Below are positions 1 through 10,400 of a stretch of DNA of 64,000 nt, piece by piece. The notes beneath the pieces are model-generated. The model was not told where the DNA came from. It did no database searches and saw only the letters and a program-made list of their open reading frames with translations. Within the stretch, counting starts at the first letter, position 1. Every line of letters begins with the position of its first letter. The translations under genes were made by a program, and so were the position numbers. This DNA is from CAIRDP01 sp037138335 (lineage in GTDB: Bacteria; Bacteroidota; Bacteroidia; Bacteroidales; FEN-979): contig JBAXIO010000012.1 of assembly GCA_037138335.1 (NCBI GenBank), forward strand, positions 62,001 through 126,000, in the 5' to 3' direction.

Positions 1-34
1 TTACTCTTTCAGCGAGATATTTGTCGAAAGCCAT
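1..34 (-). CDS. Partial CDS, possibly TfoX-like N-terminus
   Basis: An ATG at position 34 on the minus strand opens a frame that runs off the left edge after 11 full codons (MAFDKYLAERV). The opening resembles the N-terminus of TfoX/Sxy-family proteins, but 11 residues cannot prove that. It lies 15 bases downstream of the symporter stop on the same strand, so it could be co-transcribed with it. Confidence 0.3.
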   Translation of the reverse strand, partial: MAFDKYLAERV

Positions 35-49
35 TGTCTTAAGATTTAA

Positions 50-1441
50 TTATACTTCCGTTTCAAGGTCCAGGTTTTTTGCTTTCTCCAGGTTGAACTC
101 CCCTTCCCAGCGGGCGATCACTACCGTGGCCAGGCAGTTGCCGATAACGTTTGTGGCCGTTCTCGCCATATCCATCAGCTCATCAATTCCAAGAATAATG
201 AAAATCGGCCAGGTTGGCAAACCGAAACTGGCTGCCGTCCCAAGCAAAATCACAAGCGATGCACGCGGCACTCCTGCCACGCCTTTGCTGGTAAGCATAA
301 GTGTGACCATCATGATGATCTGGGTTTCAAAACTCAGGTGGATGCCGGCCATATTCGCCACGAAAATGGAGGCCATGGCCAGGTACAACGTGGTGCCGTC
401 GAGGTTGAAGCTGTAACCGGTCGGGATCACAAAGGCGACAATCTTCCCGGGTACCCCGAATTTTTCCATATTCTCTATTGCACGGGGGAGAGCCGATTCA
501 CTGCTGGTTGTGGCAAAGGCTATGGTTGCAGGTTCTGAAACGGCCCTGATGAAATTCCTTATCGGTATTTTCAGGAAAACCAGGATAGGAAGGAACACCA
601 GTATCATAAAAGCGATAAGCGACACATACAAAGTCGCAAGCAGTTGAAACAGGTTTAAAAGCACTTCAAGCCCCATATGCCCTACGCTGTATGCAATGGC
701 CGAAAACACTGCGAATGGTGCAAACAGCATGATCATGTTGGTGAACTTGAACATGACGGCCGTAAGGGATCCTGTGAAACGGAGCATGGGTGCGCGGTAC
801 TGCTCTTTGACCATGGCCACAGCGATGCCGAAGAGTATGCTGAAGACCACGATCTGAAGCACCTGTCCCTCGGCAATTGATTTGGCTATGTTTTCGGGGA
901 ATACATGCAGGATGATATCCCGCCAGCTCTGGCTGTGGACTTCAGGCAGGGTTCCCTGGGTCATCGCTGCAGGGACAACCACACCATGACCGGCCCCGCT
1001 GATATTGATTGCCAGGAGACCAATGAAAAGTGCTATAGTTGAAACGATTTCAAAATAAAGAAGCGACTTCCATCCCATCCTGCCAACCTGTTTGAGATCG
1101 GCATGCCCGGCAATGCCGGTGACTAGTGTCCCGAACAGGAGGGGGGCGATGATGGTCTTCACAAGGTGTATGAAGATCTGGCTTACCAGGTTCATTTCTT
1201 TGGCGACAACCGGAAGGTCGTATCCGAATTCAACACCGGCAAGCATGGAAAAGAATATCCAGGTGGTAAGGCTTTTCTTCTTCGCGGCATACAGCATGAA
1301 GATAGCGATCGGCAGCCAGCGAAGGGGTATGAGAAGGGCTTCAGGTGCATTTAATCCGGTGTAATGGTTTATCAGGAGGAAAACAATAACGAGTGTGAAA
1401 CTAATAAGGAATCCCAGTAACAGTCGTCTTTGCGAGGGCAT
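50..1441 (-). CDS. Dicarboxylate/amino acid:cation symporter (DAACS family)
   Basis: A 463-residue integral membrane protein of the glutamate/dicarboxylate:cation symporter family (GltP/DctA type), predicted to import an acidic amino acid or C4-dicarboxylate with protons or sodium at the inner membrane. The family's substrate-site elements are visible. The serine-rich hairpin TSSESALPRAIE lies near residues 309-316, NLDGTTLYLA near 345, and GVAGVPRAS near 385. Many hydrophobic segments precede and surround them. The length is slightly above the usual 420-450 because of an N-terminal stretch with two extra hydrophobic segments. The start is an ATG, divergent from the YciI gene. Substrate cannot be decided from sequence alone. 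Confidence 0.93.
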   Translation of the reverse strand: MPSQRRLLLGFLISFTLVIVFLLINHYTGLNAPEALLIPLRWLPIAIFMLYAAKKKSLTTWIFFSMLAGVEFGYDLPVVAKEMNLVSQIFIHLVKTIIAPLLFGTLVTGIAGHADLKQVGRMGWKSLLYFEIVSTIALFIGLLAINISGAGHGVVVPAAMTQGTLPEVHSQSWRDIILHVFPENIAKSIAEGQVLQIVVFSILFGIAVAMVKEQYRAPMLRFTGSLTAVMFKFTNMIMLFAPFAVFSAIAYSVGHMGLEVLLNLFQLLATLYVSLIAFMILVFLPILVFLKIPIRNFIRAVSEPATIAFATTSSESALPRAIENMEKFGVPGKIVAFVIPTGYSFNLDGTTLYLAMASIFVANMAGIHLSFETQIIMMVTLMLTSKGVAGVPRASLVILLGTAASFGLPTWPIFIILGIDELMDMARTATNVIGNCLATVVIARWEGEFNLEKAKNLDLETEV

Positions 1442-1451
1442 AGGATAGGGG

Positions 1452-1486
1452 TTGGACAGGTAAATTTAATAAATAAATTAACTTTG
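1452..1486 (+). promoter_or_regulatory. Predicted Bacteroidota promoter for the YciI gene
   Basis: A perfect -7 box TAACTTTG lies at 1479-1486. A TTG at 1452-1454 is a loose -33 candidate, spaced a little too far (24 bases). The start of transcription would fall near 1493, which supports the ATG at 1499 or 1505 as translation start. Confidence 0.5.
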
Positions 1487-1498
1487 CTCCATAAAGCC

Positions 1499-1792
1499 AT
1501 GATTATGTTCGCATTTCATTCAAAATATCTCGCCCCTCTCGAAGAGGTTGACAAACACCTCGAAGCACACAGGGCATTTATAAAAACACTGATCGCTAAA
1601 AACATCCTCGTTTGTTCCGGCCCCAAGGTACCCCGCAACGGTGGCTTTCTCCTGCTTAATGCCGCAAACAGGGTTGAAGCTGAACTCATCATGGCCGGTG
1701 ACCCATATGTGATCAACGGCATTGCGAAATATGAAATCATAGAGTTTGAACTGAAAAGCTGTGCTGAAGGCTTAAGGGACATTCTGAAATAA
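1499..1792 (+). CDS. YciI-family protein
   Basis: A 97-residue protein of the YciI-like family (ferredoxin-like alpha/beta fold). The family pattern is present: a histidine in HLEAHRAF, SGP followed by a GG pair, and the DPY motif with the conserved aspartate. Members are small putative enzymes or dehydratase-like domains with no firmly established general substrate. The frame extends upstream to 1430, but the -7 box at 1479-1486 lies inside that extension, so I place the start at the ATG at 1499 (1505 is an alternative). The next gene begins 25 bases downstream on the same strand, so the two may be co-transcribed. Confidence 0.8.
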   Translation: MIMFAFHSKYLAPLEEVDKHLEAHRAFIKTLIAKNILVCSGPKVPRNGGFLLLNAANRVEAELIMAGDPYVINGIAKYEIIEFELKSCAEGLRDILK

Positions 1793-1817
1793 TCTTATCA
1801 CAACCTTACCCAAACCC

Positions 1818-2684
1818 ATGGACCTTCTTCTGACAGGTATATTTATTTTTTTCGTTTTCCTGATAGGGCTGCTACCTTTCCCCCTGCTCTACCTTCTTTC
1901 TGATTTCGGGCAGTTCTTCCTCCGAAGGGTAATGGGTTACCGTAAAAAAGTGATACTCTCAAACCTTAAAGGAAGCTTTCCCCGGCTGACCGACAAAGAA
2001 CTTGATGTCGTGGTTGGAAACGTATATAAGAACCTGGCGGATATCCTGGCGGAAGGGATCAAGGGTTTTACCATGCTTCCGGCAACCGTAAGGAAGCGCC
2101 ATTTTATTACAAACCCTGAGATCATAGAACCATGGCTGGCAAAGGGAAGGAGCGTTATCGCCCTGCCGGCCCATTACAACAACTTTGAATGGGGGAGCAT
2201 GTCGCCGGGATTATTCACAAAACACCCCATCATTGCCTTTTACAAACCCCTCAGCAATAAATATATCAACCGCTTCATGAAATGGAGCCGGGTTAAATTC
2301 GGAACAACCCTTGCCTCGATTTATGAGACATTCCTGGTATTCGAAAGGAATGCACAAACCCCTTCGGTCTACATCATGGCTGCCGACCAGAGTCCCAGCA
2401 ATGCTGAAAAATCGTATTGGGTCGAATTCCTGGGCCGGCAAACTGCCTTTCTTCATGGTCCGGAGAAATATGCCCGAATGTATAATTACCCTGTGGTCTA
2501 TGTAGATGTGCAGCGCGTAAAAAGAGGGTATTATACAGTTGAAGTTACACTGCTTGCCGATGAACCTGCAGCCCTCCCCGAAGGCGAGGTCACAAGAAGG
2601 TATGCCAAAAAACTGGAGGAAGCCATACTGAAAAGCCCGGGAAACTGGCTTTGGTCACATAAACGCTGGAAACTGGCCCTATAG
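1818..2684 (+). CDS. Lysophospholipid/lipid A acyltransferase (LpxL/HtrB family)
   Basis: A 288-residue inner-membrane acyltransferase of the LpxL/HtrB/LpxM family, which adds a secondary acyl chain to lipid A or a related lipid. An N-terminal hydrophobic anchor covers residues 3-30. The catalytic HX4E dyad is seen as HYNNFE (H119, E124). GPEKYARM and the C-terminal WLWSHKRWK, typical of the family, are also present. The length fits. Its last six bases overlap the convergent acyl-CoA synthetase gene. Bacteroidota lipid A is usually penta-acylated, so one late acyltransferase is plausible, but the exact acceptor is not visible. Confidence 0.88.
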   Translation: MDLLLTGIFIFFVFLIGLLPFPLLYLLSDFGQFFLRRVMGYRKKVILSNLKGSFPRLTDKELDVVVGNVYKNLADILAEGIKGFTMLPATVRKRHFITNPEIIEPWLAKGRSVIALPAHYNNFEWGSMSPGLFTKHPIIAFYKPLSNKYINRFMKWSRVKFGTTLASIYETFLVFERNAQTPSVYIMAADQSPSNAEKSYWVEFLGRQTAFLHGPEKYARMYNYPVVYVDVQRVKRGYYTVEVTLLADEPAALPEGEVTRRYAKKLEEAILKSPGNWLWSHKRWKLAL

Positions 2685-4466
2685 GTACATCACCTCGATC
2701 TGCTCTTCATACAGGGCTGAGATCACTTTACGCTTTAGCTTCAGGGTACTTGTCAATGCCTCATTCTCAATGCTGAACTGTTCATGCAGTAAGGTGAATT
2801 TTACAACCCTTTCATACGGAACGAGATCTTCCTGGATAAGTTCAAGGCGTTTTCTGAAGAAATCAACGACAGAGCCATCTGATATCAACAAGGCATCCTC
2901 ATTGTGTTTCCTGCTGATCTCAGGAAACTGTGACCTGAGAGCGGCAAAGGAGGGCACAATGAGCGCCGAGATGAATTTACGGTTGTCGCCCAGGACAACT
3001 ACCTGTTCGATGAAGTGATCATCGCCCAGCAGCAGTTCGACTTTCTGGGGAGAGACGAATTTTCCGCCCGAGGTTTTAAAAATATCATTGATCCTGTCGA
3101 GCATGATCAGGTTACCGGCTTCGCTGAATGTTCCCTGGTCGCCGCTGTAATACCATCCCTCTTTCAACACCTTGGCGGTTTCTCCGGGCTTTTTGTAATA
3201 GCCTTTGAAAACAGTCGGTCCTGAAATAAGGATCTCCCCTTCATTGCTTATTTTAACTGTAGTGCCCGGCATCACCGTTCCGCAGGATTCAAACTCATAT
3301 ATATCATCCCTGAAGCAAGAAACTGTAGCGGTTGCCTCGGTTGAACCGTAGCCGTAATTCACAAAAAGTCCGGCGGCATGGAAAAACTTAAGCAGTTCCG
3401 GCCTGATGGCCGCGCCTGCACAAGGCATGAAGCGGATATTTCCTCCGAAAATTGACCTGAGTTTTTTCAGTACCAGTATGTCGGCTATCCCTCTCCTCAG
3501 CCTGACGCCTAAGGGAGGTCTTTTATTGTTTTTAAGGTAGGCCGAATATTCATGACCGGTTAACACCGCCCATTCGAATATTTTTCTTTTTCCCGGGGCC
3601 CACCTGGCTTCCTCGCTCCTGATCCCTTCGTAGGTCTTTTCAAAAAACCTGGGGACTGTGCACATCACGCTGGGCCTGACTTTTGGGAGCTCCTCTATAA
3701 CAGTTTTCGGATTCTCCAGGTAAACATTTACTGCACCTTTGTATAGCATGTAATAGGTCCATCCCCGTTCAAAGATATGACTGAGGGGTAAAAAGCAGAA
3801 TGATACATCCTCTTCGGTAACGATGAGACGCTCGTCATGGTTTTTAAAACAGCTGAAGAAATTATCATGGTCCAGCATGACACCCTTGGGCTCTCCTGTT
3901 GTACCGGAAGTATAAATGATAGTTGCCAGATCTCCAGGTTCTGCCGATTTCAATATCTGTTCCAGGCCAGGTCCTGACGTATAAGTTTCACCTGTTTTGA
4001 GAAAAGCATTCCAGCTTAAACAACGGGGATCCTCATCCGCAGTCAGTTCATTATTAAAACAAACCACCAATTTCATGGAAGCAGAATGGCTGAAAAGCCA
4101 CAACGCCTTGTCCATCTGTTCCCGGTTACCGACAAAGATCAGTTCCATCAGGGTCTCATCTGCAATGTATTTCAGCTGCAGCTTTGAAGCAGTCGCGAAA
4201 AAGGGAACTGTAACGCCCCTGACAGCGAGGATCCCCAGATCGGCAAAGGTCCACTGCGGCTTGTTATCGCTGAAAATTCCAATGTTTGATCCGGGCCCGA
4301 AACCCAGGGCCAGCAATGATTTTGCAACCCGGTCGGTGATGGAAACAAGTTCCTGCCAGTTATAGCTCTTATATTCTTTCGCACCAGGTTCCTTATACCG
4401 GAATACCTCGCGTGCGCCATAACGAGCTGCTCTGTTACGCATCATCTCTACCAGGTGTTTTTCCAT
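2679..4466 (-). CDS. Long-chain acyl-CoA synthetase (AMP-binding family)
   Basis: A 595-residue adenylate-forming enzyme that activates long-chain fatty acids to acyl-CoA via acyl-AMP. The P-loop YTSGTTGEPKG lies near residue 185. YGSTEATATVS (the A5-type motif), GWYYSGDQG (A7) and LDRINDIFKTSGGKFVSP (A8 hinge) follow in order. The length fits bacterial FadD-like proteins of the eukaryotic-type ~600-residue subgroup. The frame could open at a TTG at 4469, but the ATG at 4466 is the natural start. It is convergent with the acyltransferase gene, overlapping by six bases, so the two share a terminator-free junction. Both act on acyl chains, but this arrangement does not prove a shared pathway. 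Confidence 0.92.
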   Translation of the reverse strand: MEKHLVEMMRNRAARYGAREVFRYKEPGAKEYKSYNWQELVSITDRVAKSLLALGFGPGSNIGIFSDNKPQWTFADLGILAVRGVTVPFFATASKLQLKYIADETLMELIFVGNREQMDKALWLFSHSASMKLVVCFNNELTADEDPRCLSWNAFLKTGETYTSGPGLEQILKSAEPGDLATIIYTSGTTGEPKGVMLDHDNFFSCFKNHDERLIVTEEDVSFCFLPLSHIFERGWTYYMLYKGAVNVYLENPKTVIEELPKVRPSVMCTVPRFFEKTYEGIRSEEARWAPGKRKIFEWAVLTGHEYSAYLKNNKRPPLGVRLRRGIADILVLKKLRSIFGGNIRFMPCAGAAIRPELLKFFHAAGLFVNYGYGSTEATATVSCFRDDIYEFESCGTVMPGTTVKISNEGEILISGPTVFKGYYKKPGETAKVLKEGWYYSGDQGTFSEAGNLIMLDRINDIFKTSGGKFVSPQKVELLLGDDHFIEQVVVLGDNRKFISALIVPSFAALRSQFPEISRKHNEDALLISDGSVVDFFRKRLELIQEDLVPYERVVKFTLLHEQFSIENEALTSTLKLKRKVISALYEEQIEVMYL

Positions 4467-4581
4467 CAAATGTTATGTTTTGATCTGCAAAGCTGCGACA
4501 TTTCACCGGAGTTACAAAATGACATATGTTATATATGTTTAATTGTTGGTCACAGGCAGGTTGTATTTTGCGGTCCCTGAT

Positions 4582-4612
4582 TTTGTTTCAGAAGGTTTTT
4601 GAAGTATTTTTG
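4582..4612 (+). promoter_or_regulatory. Predicted promoter for the ABC exporter pair
   Basis: TTTG at 4582-4585, a 19-base spacer, then TATTTTTG at 4605-4612 match the Bacteroidota -33/-7 consensus. Transcription would start near 4618, inside the longest reading frame and 28 bases before the GTG at 4646. This favours that GTG over the upstream ATG at 4526. Confidence 0.55.
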
Positions 4613-4645
4613 AAGTTCTTTAATACTGGTTCTGAAACAACTCCT

Positions 4646-5533
4646 GTGCCGGAAAATATAATTGAAATCAGGAATCTTTCAAAGTACTACGGTCATTCCC
4701 GGGGTATAGAGGATGTGAGCCTTGAGGTCAAACAGGGAGAATTTTTCGGGTTTATCGGTCCTAATGGTGCCGGGAAGTCCACTACCATCCGCATTCTGTT
4801 AAACCTTATATTCCCGAGCTCGGGAAGCGCAAAGATTTTCGGCATGGATGTGGTCAGGAGTTCAAAACAGATACGCAGCCGTCTCGGTTATGTGCCGTCC
4901 GATGCCAGCCTTTACGATAAAATGAAGGTTCATGAATTCCTGAGGTTCGGAGCTGCATTCTATGGAGGGACCGGGAGCGAAGACAGGATACGGGAACTGG
5001 CAGGCATCCTCGACCTGAACCTGGAGCGCAGGATCACTGAGCTGTCAACAGGCAATAAAAAGAAAGTGAACATCATCCAGGCCCTGGCCCACCGGCCCGA
5101 CCTGCTGATCCTTGATGAACCCACCACCGGGCTGGATCCGTTAATTCAGTCAAAGTTGTTCGGCCTGCTGACCGAAGAAAACAAAAGGGGCGCCACGGTT
5201 TTTTTCTCTTCCCATATCCTGAGCGATGTTCAGGTACTCTGCCGGAGGGTTGCAATTGTAAAGGATGGCAGGATAATCAGATCGGATGAGATTGCAGTTC
5301 TAAGGGAGAAACAGCTGAAAAAAGTCAGGATCCTGTTTACGGAAAACGGAATTCAGGATAATATTGAGATCACAGGTATGGAATCATTCCACAGGGAAAG
5401 TCCGAGAAGTATCGTCTTTATGTTTTCGGGCGATATCAATGAACTGATAAAACGTTTATCGGTCTGCTCTGTGGAAAGCCTGAGCATTGAAGAACCACCG
5501 CTGGAGGAGATCTTCCTGCATTATTACCAGTAA
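4646..5533 (+). CDS. ABC transporter ATP-binding protein (probable GTG start)
   Basis: The ATPase of an ABC-2 type exporter, 295 residues from the GTG at 4646. Walker A GPNGAGKST is at residues 38-46. A variant signature LSTGNKKKV follows near 133, Walker B LLILDEPT near 152, and the switch histidine in FFSSHILSDV near 190. The frame is open from an ATG at 4526, but the extra 40 residues do not look like an ABC domain and a predicted promoter lies inside them. With GTG the protein opens directly with the usual beta-strand IIEIRNLSKYYG. The permease follows after 11 bases, so the two form one unit. The substrate is unknown. Confidence 0.9.
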   Translation: MPENIIEIRNLSKYYGHSRGIEDVSLEVKQGEFFGFIGPNGAGKSTTIRILLNLIFPSSGSAKIFGMDVVRSSKQIRSRLGYVPSDASLYDKMKVHEFLRFGAAFYGGTGSEDRIRELAGILDLNLERRITELSTGNKKKVNIIQALAHRPDLLILDEPTTGLDPLIQSKLFGLLTEENKRGATVFFSSHILSDVQVLCRRVAIVKDGRIIRSDEIAVLREKQLKKVRILFTENGIQDNIEITGMESFHRESPRSIVFMFSGDINELIKRLSVCSVESLSIEEPPLEEIFLHYYQ

Positions 5534-5544
5534 CCCGGGGCAGT

Positions 5545-6357
5545 ATGATAAACACCATCTTGTTTCGTATGGAATTCCGCAGGAACGTAAGGAGCCTGGT
5601 CCTCTGGTCGGCGGTCATTTGCGCCCTTATCTTTTTTACCATGTCGTTATTCCGCAGCGTACTCGAGTACCAGCAGCAGATTATGGGAATGGTGAAGATA
5701 GTTCCTATGGCAGCTATGAAAGCCCGGGGCTTCGGAAATATCACCGATATCTTTTCAGGGCTTGGTTTTTACGCGGCAAACAACATCGTGTACATGATGC
5801 TCCTGGGCAGCATTTATTCAATGGTGCTTACATCAAACATCCTGTTAAAGGAAGAATACGGGAAGACCGCCGAATACCTGATGTCGAGACCGATAAGCCG
5901 GGATGAGATCTTCACCACGAAATCTGCTCTTGCATGCCTTAACGTGGTGCTTTTAAATATCATTGCCTGCCTCGTCAGCTATATTTCACTGGAGGTTTTT
6001 AAATCGGGGGATTTCAGGATACAGCCATTCATGGTACTTACACTGTATACCTTTCTGCTTAACCTGTTATTCGGGGCCCTGGGGCTTTTGGTTGCATGCC
6101 TTATAAGAAGAGCAAGGCCGGTGACATTCTTTTGCGTGGGGCTGGTTCTTGTGCTTTATTTCCTTTTTACCATTTCGCGCCTTAGCGGCGTTAAGGGATA
6201 TTTTGGATTTATGAGTCCTTTCAAATGGGTGAATGTTGAAGTGCTAAATCCTTCATACGGTGCGGAATTCTGGAGAATTTTTCTTTTCCTGGGACTCACG
6301 GTCCTTCTTGTTATTCTTTCAGGGTTCCTCTACCGTAAAAAAGATATTCTTACCTGA
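5545..6357 (+). CDS. ABC-2 type transporter permease
   Basis: A 270-residue membrane protein with about six hydrophobic segments: near residues 20-37, 77-100, 130-150, 160-185, 190-210 and 245-265. It has the layout of an ABC-2 permease. An extracytoplasmic loop follows the first segment. A cytoplasmic stretch with EEYGKTAEYLMSRPISR matches the coupling region that contacts the ATPase in this family. It directly follows the ATP-binding gene and ends just before a strong hairpin. The family includes drug, lipid and Na+ exporters. Nothing here singles out one substrate. Confidence 0.88.
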   Translation: MINTILFRMEFRRNVRSLVLWSAVICALIFFTMSLFRSVLEYQQQIMGMVKIVPMAAMKARGFGNITDIFSGLGFYAANNIVYMMLLGSIYSMVLTSNILLKEEYGKTAEYLMSRPISRDEIFTTKSALACLNVVLLNIIACLVSYISLEVFKSGDFRIQPFMVLTLYTFLLNLLFGALGLLVACLIRRARPVTFFCVGLVLVLYFLFTISRLSGVKGYFGFMSPFKWVNVEVLNPSYGAEFWRIFLFLGLTVLLVILSGFLYRKKDILT

Positions 6358-6363
6358 TAAAAA

Positions 6364-6398
6364 TTTGGCCGGCAGGGGCAATGCCCCTGCCGGCCAAA
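6364..6398. terminator. Bidirectional terminator hairpin
   Basis: A near-perfect 17-base inverted repeat: TTTGGCCGGCAGGGGCA at 6364-6380 and its exact complement at 6382-6398, with only one base between. It is GC-rich, flanked by A and T runs, and sits between two convergent genes (permease and secreted protein). It could end transcription from both sides. Confidence 0.85.
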
Positions 6399-6427
6399 AA
6401 TAAAACGGTTGAATCAGTTGATACTTC

Positions 6428-7162
6428 TTATTGAATAATTGACCTGATCTCCGAATCGTAACTTTTTATCATATCCATCCATTCGTCCATGGCTGCCTGC
6501 CATGAGCCCGCACCGTATATTTTTTCATAGTTTCCTTTGAGTCCCGGGTCTTTCTGCCATTCATCGAAGGAATTGAAACTCCAAATCAGCCCGACATCTG
6601 CACCGTCCCTGGAATGAAGGTTGTTCTCGAGGACAATAAATGAAGTTGTTCCAAGAGATTCATACCCCTTCTTCAGCTTCTCACATAAAGCCTTGAACCT
6701 GTAATACTGCTTTGGTTTCAGTTCAACGCTCCAGATCTCATAATGCTTCGACTTCTTAAAGATATCCCAGCCATATGAAAGCTCTGAATTGTAATTCCAC
6801 AGACCGGTCCCGCCATATTCCTGGACCAGGGGATCAATCGTTGCACTCCAGTCTGCATCATGTCCGCTCTCCTTTGAAGGCCGTGTATCAAGGGAAGTAT
6901 AAGCAACCGGACCCATAACCCATACATACCATCCTGCCTGGGGGCCGTAATCAATCTTCCGCAACCCTGCAACATAAGGGCCGTCCTGGTGAAACTTTTT
7001 ATTATGGGCAAGCACTGCTGCTTCAAACTTATCCTCCATCCCTCTCTTGGGAAGCATCGCCTGGCTTTCAATAACCAAAGGGGTGCTGGCTGTACCTGTC
7101 TGGGCATAGGCACCAATTGCACAACTTAATGTCAACAGCGCCATTAATATATATCTTCTCAT
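6428..7162 (-). CDS. Secreted protein of unknown function
   Basis: A 244-residue protein with a signal peptide. The start at 7162 gives MRRYILMALLTLSCAIGAYAQ, a clear hydrophobic core ending in AYAQ. An upstream ATG at 7210 would place a polar stretch before the signal. The mature part is soluble, rich in aromatic residues (many W and Y). It holds two similar alpha/beta segments, each with a GxxxxxxK/E helix followed by strands, which could be a pair of dimeric alpha-beta barrel (NIPSNAP-like) halves. That fold guess is weak. I recognise no catalytic motif. It ends at a shared bidirectional terminator and seems to be monocistronic. Confidence 0.75.
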   Translation of the reverse strand: MRRYILMALLTLSCAIGAYAQTGTASTPLVIESQAMLPKRGMEDKFEAAVLAHNKKFHQDGPYVAGLRKIDYGPQAGWYVWVMGPVAYTSLDTRPSKESGHDADWSATIDPLVQEYGGTGLWNYNSELSYGWDIFKKSKHYEIWSVELKPKQYYRFKALCEKLKKGYESLGTTSFIVLENNLHSRDGADVGLIWSFNSFDEWQKDPGLKGNYEKIYGAGSWQAAMDEWMDMIKSYDSEIRSIIQ

Positions 7163-7426
7163 GTTAATGTTGTTAAATTGATACTTGATTAATTGCAAAT
7201 AATGGCGCAATATACAATAATTCTTTTGTTTATTTAATCTAAATTAATTTTTAATGCGTTCGCAATCAAGTCGGTTGGGAAGTCTTTCATTTTGACCTCC
7301 CGATAAAGCCCCCTTTCGTTGAACCCTTAGAGACAGAGTAAGCGGGAGAAAATTCAGGAATAAACAGGTTTTACTATAAAAAAGTTTCGCATTTTTGCTC
7401 TTAGTCACTGTGTGTCATATGAATAA

Positions 7427-10400
7427 ATGAAAAGGCTGATCATTTTCCTGTTTTTTCTACCTGTGGTCAGCGCCGGGTTGAACGCCCAGGTACTCAAAAC
7501 CGGCCTCTCGTACCAGGTTCCTCCAATGTATTTTAATCACCTGAATAAGGAAAATGGCTTGCCTTCCAATACGGTGTTCTGTGCTATCCAGGATTTCCAG
7601 GGGTACATCTGGATTGGGACGACCAACGGGCTCGCACGGTATGACGGGCATGACGTGAAAATCTTCCGTTCCCTTCCGGGGGACAGCACTTCCATTGTTG
7701 ATAATAGAATATATGGTCTTTACCAGACGTCCGACTCCCTGATATGGATTGGGACAGATAATGGCCTGAGCATCTATGACCCACTTACACGGACACTTAA
7801 GAATTTTCCTTTCGATGTAACCAAAAAAGGAGGATTTCCCTGCAGGGTTATTATCTCATTTTATGAAGATAAAAACGGGGCTGTGTGGATTGCTACGGAT
7901 CACGGGCTTCTTTATACAGACAGGCGTGGGAACCATTTCGATCAGTTTTTACTCACAAACTGCACCAATCCAAGGGAACATGAGTATTATTACAATATTG
8001 TACTGAGTATCATACATGATCCAAGGAATCCCGGCGCTTTATTGCTGGGCACCAATGCCGGCCTGGTCAGGTTTAATCTGAAGAAAAAAACCATAGACCG
8101 GAAGTATGATTGTCCTCCCAAACTTGATATGTACGTCAAGGAAATGTACCTGGACTCGAACATGCAAATCTGGGCCTGTGGATGGGGAGTCGGTGTTGGT
8201 TGTTTTGATCTCAGGACAGAACGATGGAAAATTTATACCCCCTTTGACCGGGTTATCACGAGCCTGAAAATCACTCCGAAAAACGAGAATGAATTCTGGG
8301 TTGCCACCGATGTCATGGGCCTCGGCGTATTTAACAAACAAACCCATACTTTTTCCTTCTACAGGGCTGATGCCGGAAATCCCAGGTCACTTTCGTCCGA
8401 CCATCTTTTAGGGGTCAGCTATTTCAATAATGGTCAGGATTTGTGGGTATGGGGTGACGGCATCGATATCGAGAATAAGGAATTTTGCTCTTTTAAACAG
8501 CAGAAGGTTCCTTATAAGATTGCAGGGATCAATGACTTTTTCCTGGACCCTGACTCGGGCAACTTGTTCCTGGGGGGATCCCAGTGCAAGGGAATGCCGG
8601 TATATGAGACCAGGACAAAGACCTGGCGATTGGTCAGGTGTGATCAGCCTTTATCCCAGGATGGGCTGTCTATAAACCAGTTTTATCTTGATTCGCAGAA
8701 AAGGCTTTGGGTAAGCACAAGGAACAACCTTTGTTATTATGATCCGGTCGCAGACATCCTGAAGATATTCAGGACTCCTGACGGGAATCCTTTGAAATTA
8801 TCGGAAACCAAAGTCGTATATGCATTGCAGGAAGACGCTGATAAAAACTTATGGGTGGGAACACGTTATGACGGGGTTATCAGGATTGATAAAACCAGGA
8901 AAAATGTCACCTACTCTAAGAATATTCCGGGTAATAAGAATTCCCTGATCGAAGGGACTCATTTTTTATCCATACAAACAGATCAGCTCAAAAGGGTTTG
9001 GTTTGGATGCAGGTTCGGTGTTAGCATTTATGATCCGGTTAAAAATATTTTTGACAATACCCTGATCGACACCCTTAGGAAATATGGAATAAATAAAAAG
9101 TGGGTCAATGGTATGGAAAAGGATTCCCTTGGAAGAATCTGGCTTGCAATTGACGGGACGGGTCTTGTGAGGGTTAATGTCAGCCCGAATGGTTCATTCG
9201 GGATAAAATTGTTTCATACGGGAAATGGCATGAACGACCAGCTTACCGCAGGTATCTTCAAGGATAATGATGCCAATTTCTGGGTGATCAATAACGGCCT
9301 GCTTTACGTTGACCCTTACCGTGAGCAATTCCGGGTTGTAGATAATCAGAACGGCCTTCATGAGATCCCGGGAAATTCATGCAGGATCTATTTTGATAAA
9401 TCAGGAAATATCTATTCCGGTGATTCTGCAGGGTATGAGACAAAAAACATCAGGGATTTTCGTGAGACAAGGAAAAACCTGATGAACCTTGTTCTGGAGT
9501 CTCTTGAGATCAACAGCAAAGTGAGTAAAGTAAAGATTTCCGAGAAGCATCCAGGCAAATTAGAACTTTCGGCTGATCAGAATAATCTCACATTCCGTTA
9601 TACGCTTATTTGTTTTAATCATACAGGCCAGACCCATTACCGTTACAGGCTTAAAGGTTACGACAGGGACTGGATCAATGGGGAAACGTCAAGGGAGGCC
9701 CGTTACACAAATCTTCCGCCGGGGAAATATGAATTTATTATCAGCGCCACACTCGGCCAGGGCTGGCTTGACGGTCACGAATCAATACAATTCATGATCA
9801 CCCCGTTTTTCTGGCAAACCTGGTGGTTCATTGCGGTTTGCCTTATCGCATCTGCGGTTGTTATTACCCTTATATACAGGTACAGGCTTAACCAGCTCCT
9901 TAAAGTTGAACGTCTCCGTACCCATATAGCAACCGACCTGCATGATGACGTCAGTTCAACCCTGAGCAGCATCTCCATACTTAGCTCCATCCTTTCAAAG
10001 CGGGCCACCGACCCCAAATCCACTGAAATGCTCTGGGAAATCGGGACCAATTCCAGGAACATGCTTGAACGTATTGACGATATTATCTGGGTGGTAAACC
10101 CGAAAAACGACAGGTTCCAGGATCTGAACCTTCGTATCCAGGAATATGCCATCCCTCTCTTTGAGTCGAAAGGGATCGTGTTTCAGATCGACATACCCGA
10201 GTCGCTTTCAAAAGTAAAAATATCCATGGAGGTCAGAAGGAACATTTACCTTATAGCAAAGGAAGCCGTCAACAACCTCGTAAAATATGCCGAATGTACA
10301 GAGGCTTCCATTGTATTCAAGGAGGAACAACCCTGGCTTACCATGGAAATTGCAGATAACGGAAAAGGATTTGACACAAAAACAGGGAGTTCCAGGAACG

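Noticed and set aside
7297..7348. CTCCCG and CGGGAG (6-base arms) upstream of the sensor kinase, possible structured leader
   Set aside because: The loop of 40 bases is too long and unsupported; no riboswitch consensus or terminator T run is present. I see no clear -7 box in the 264-base gap either.
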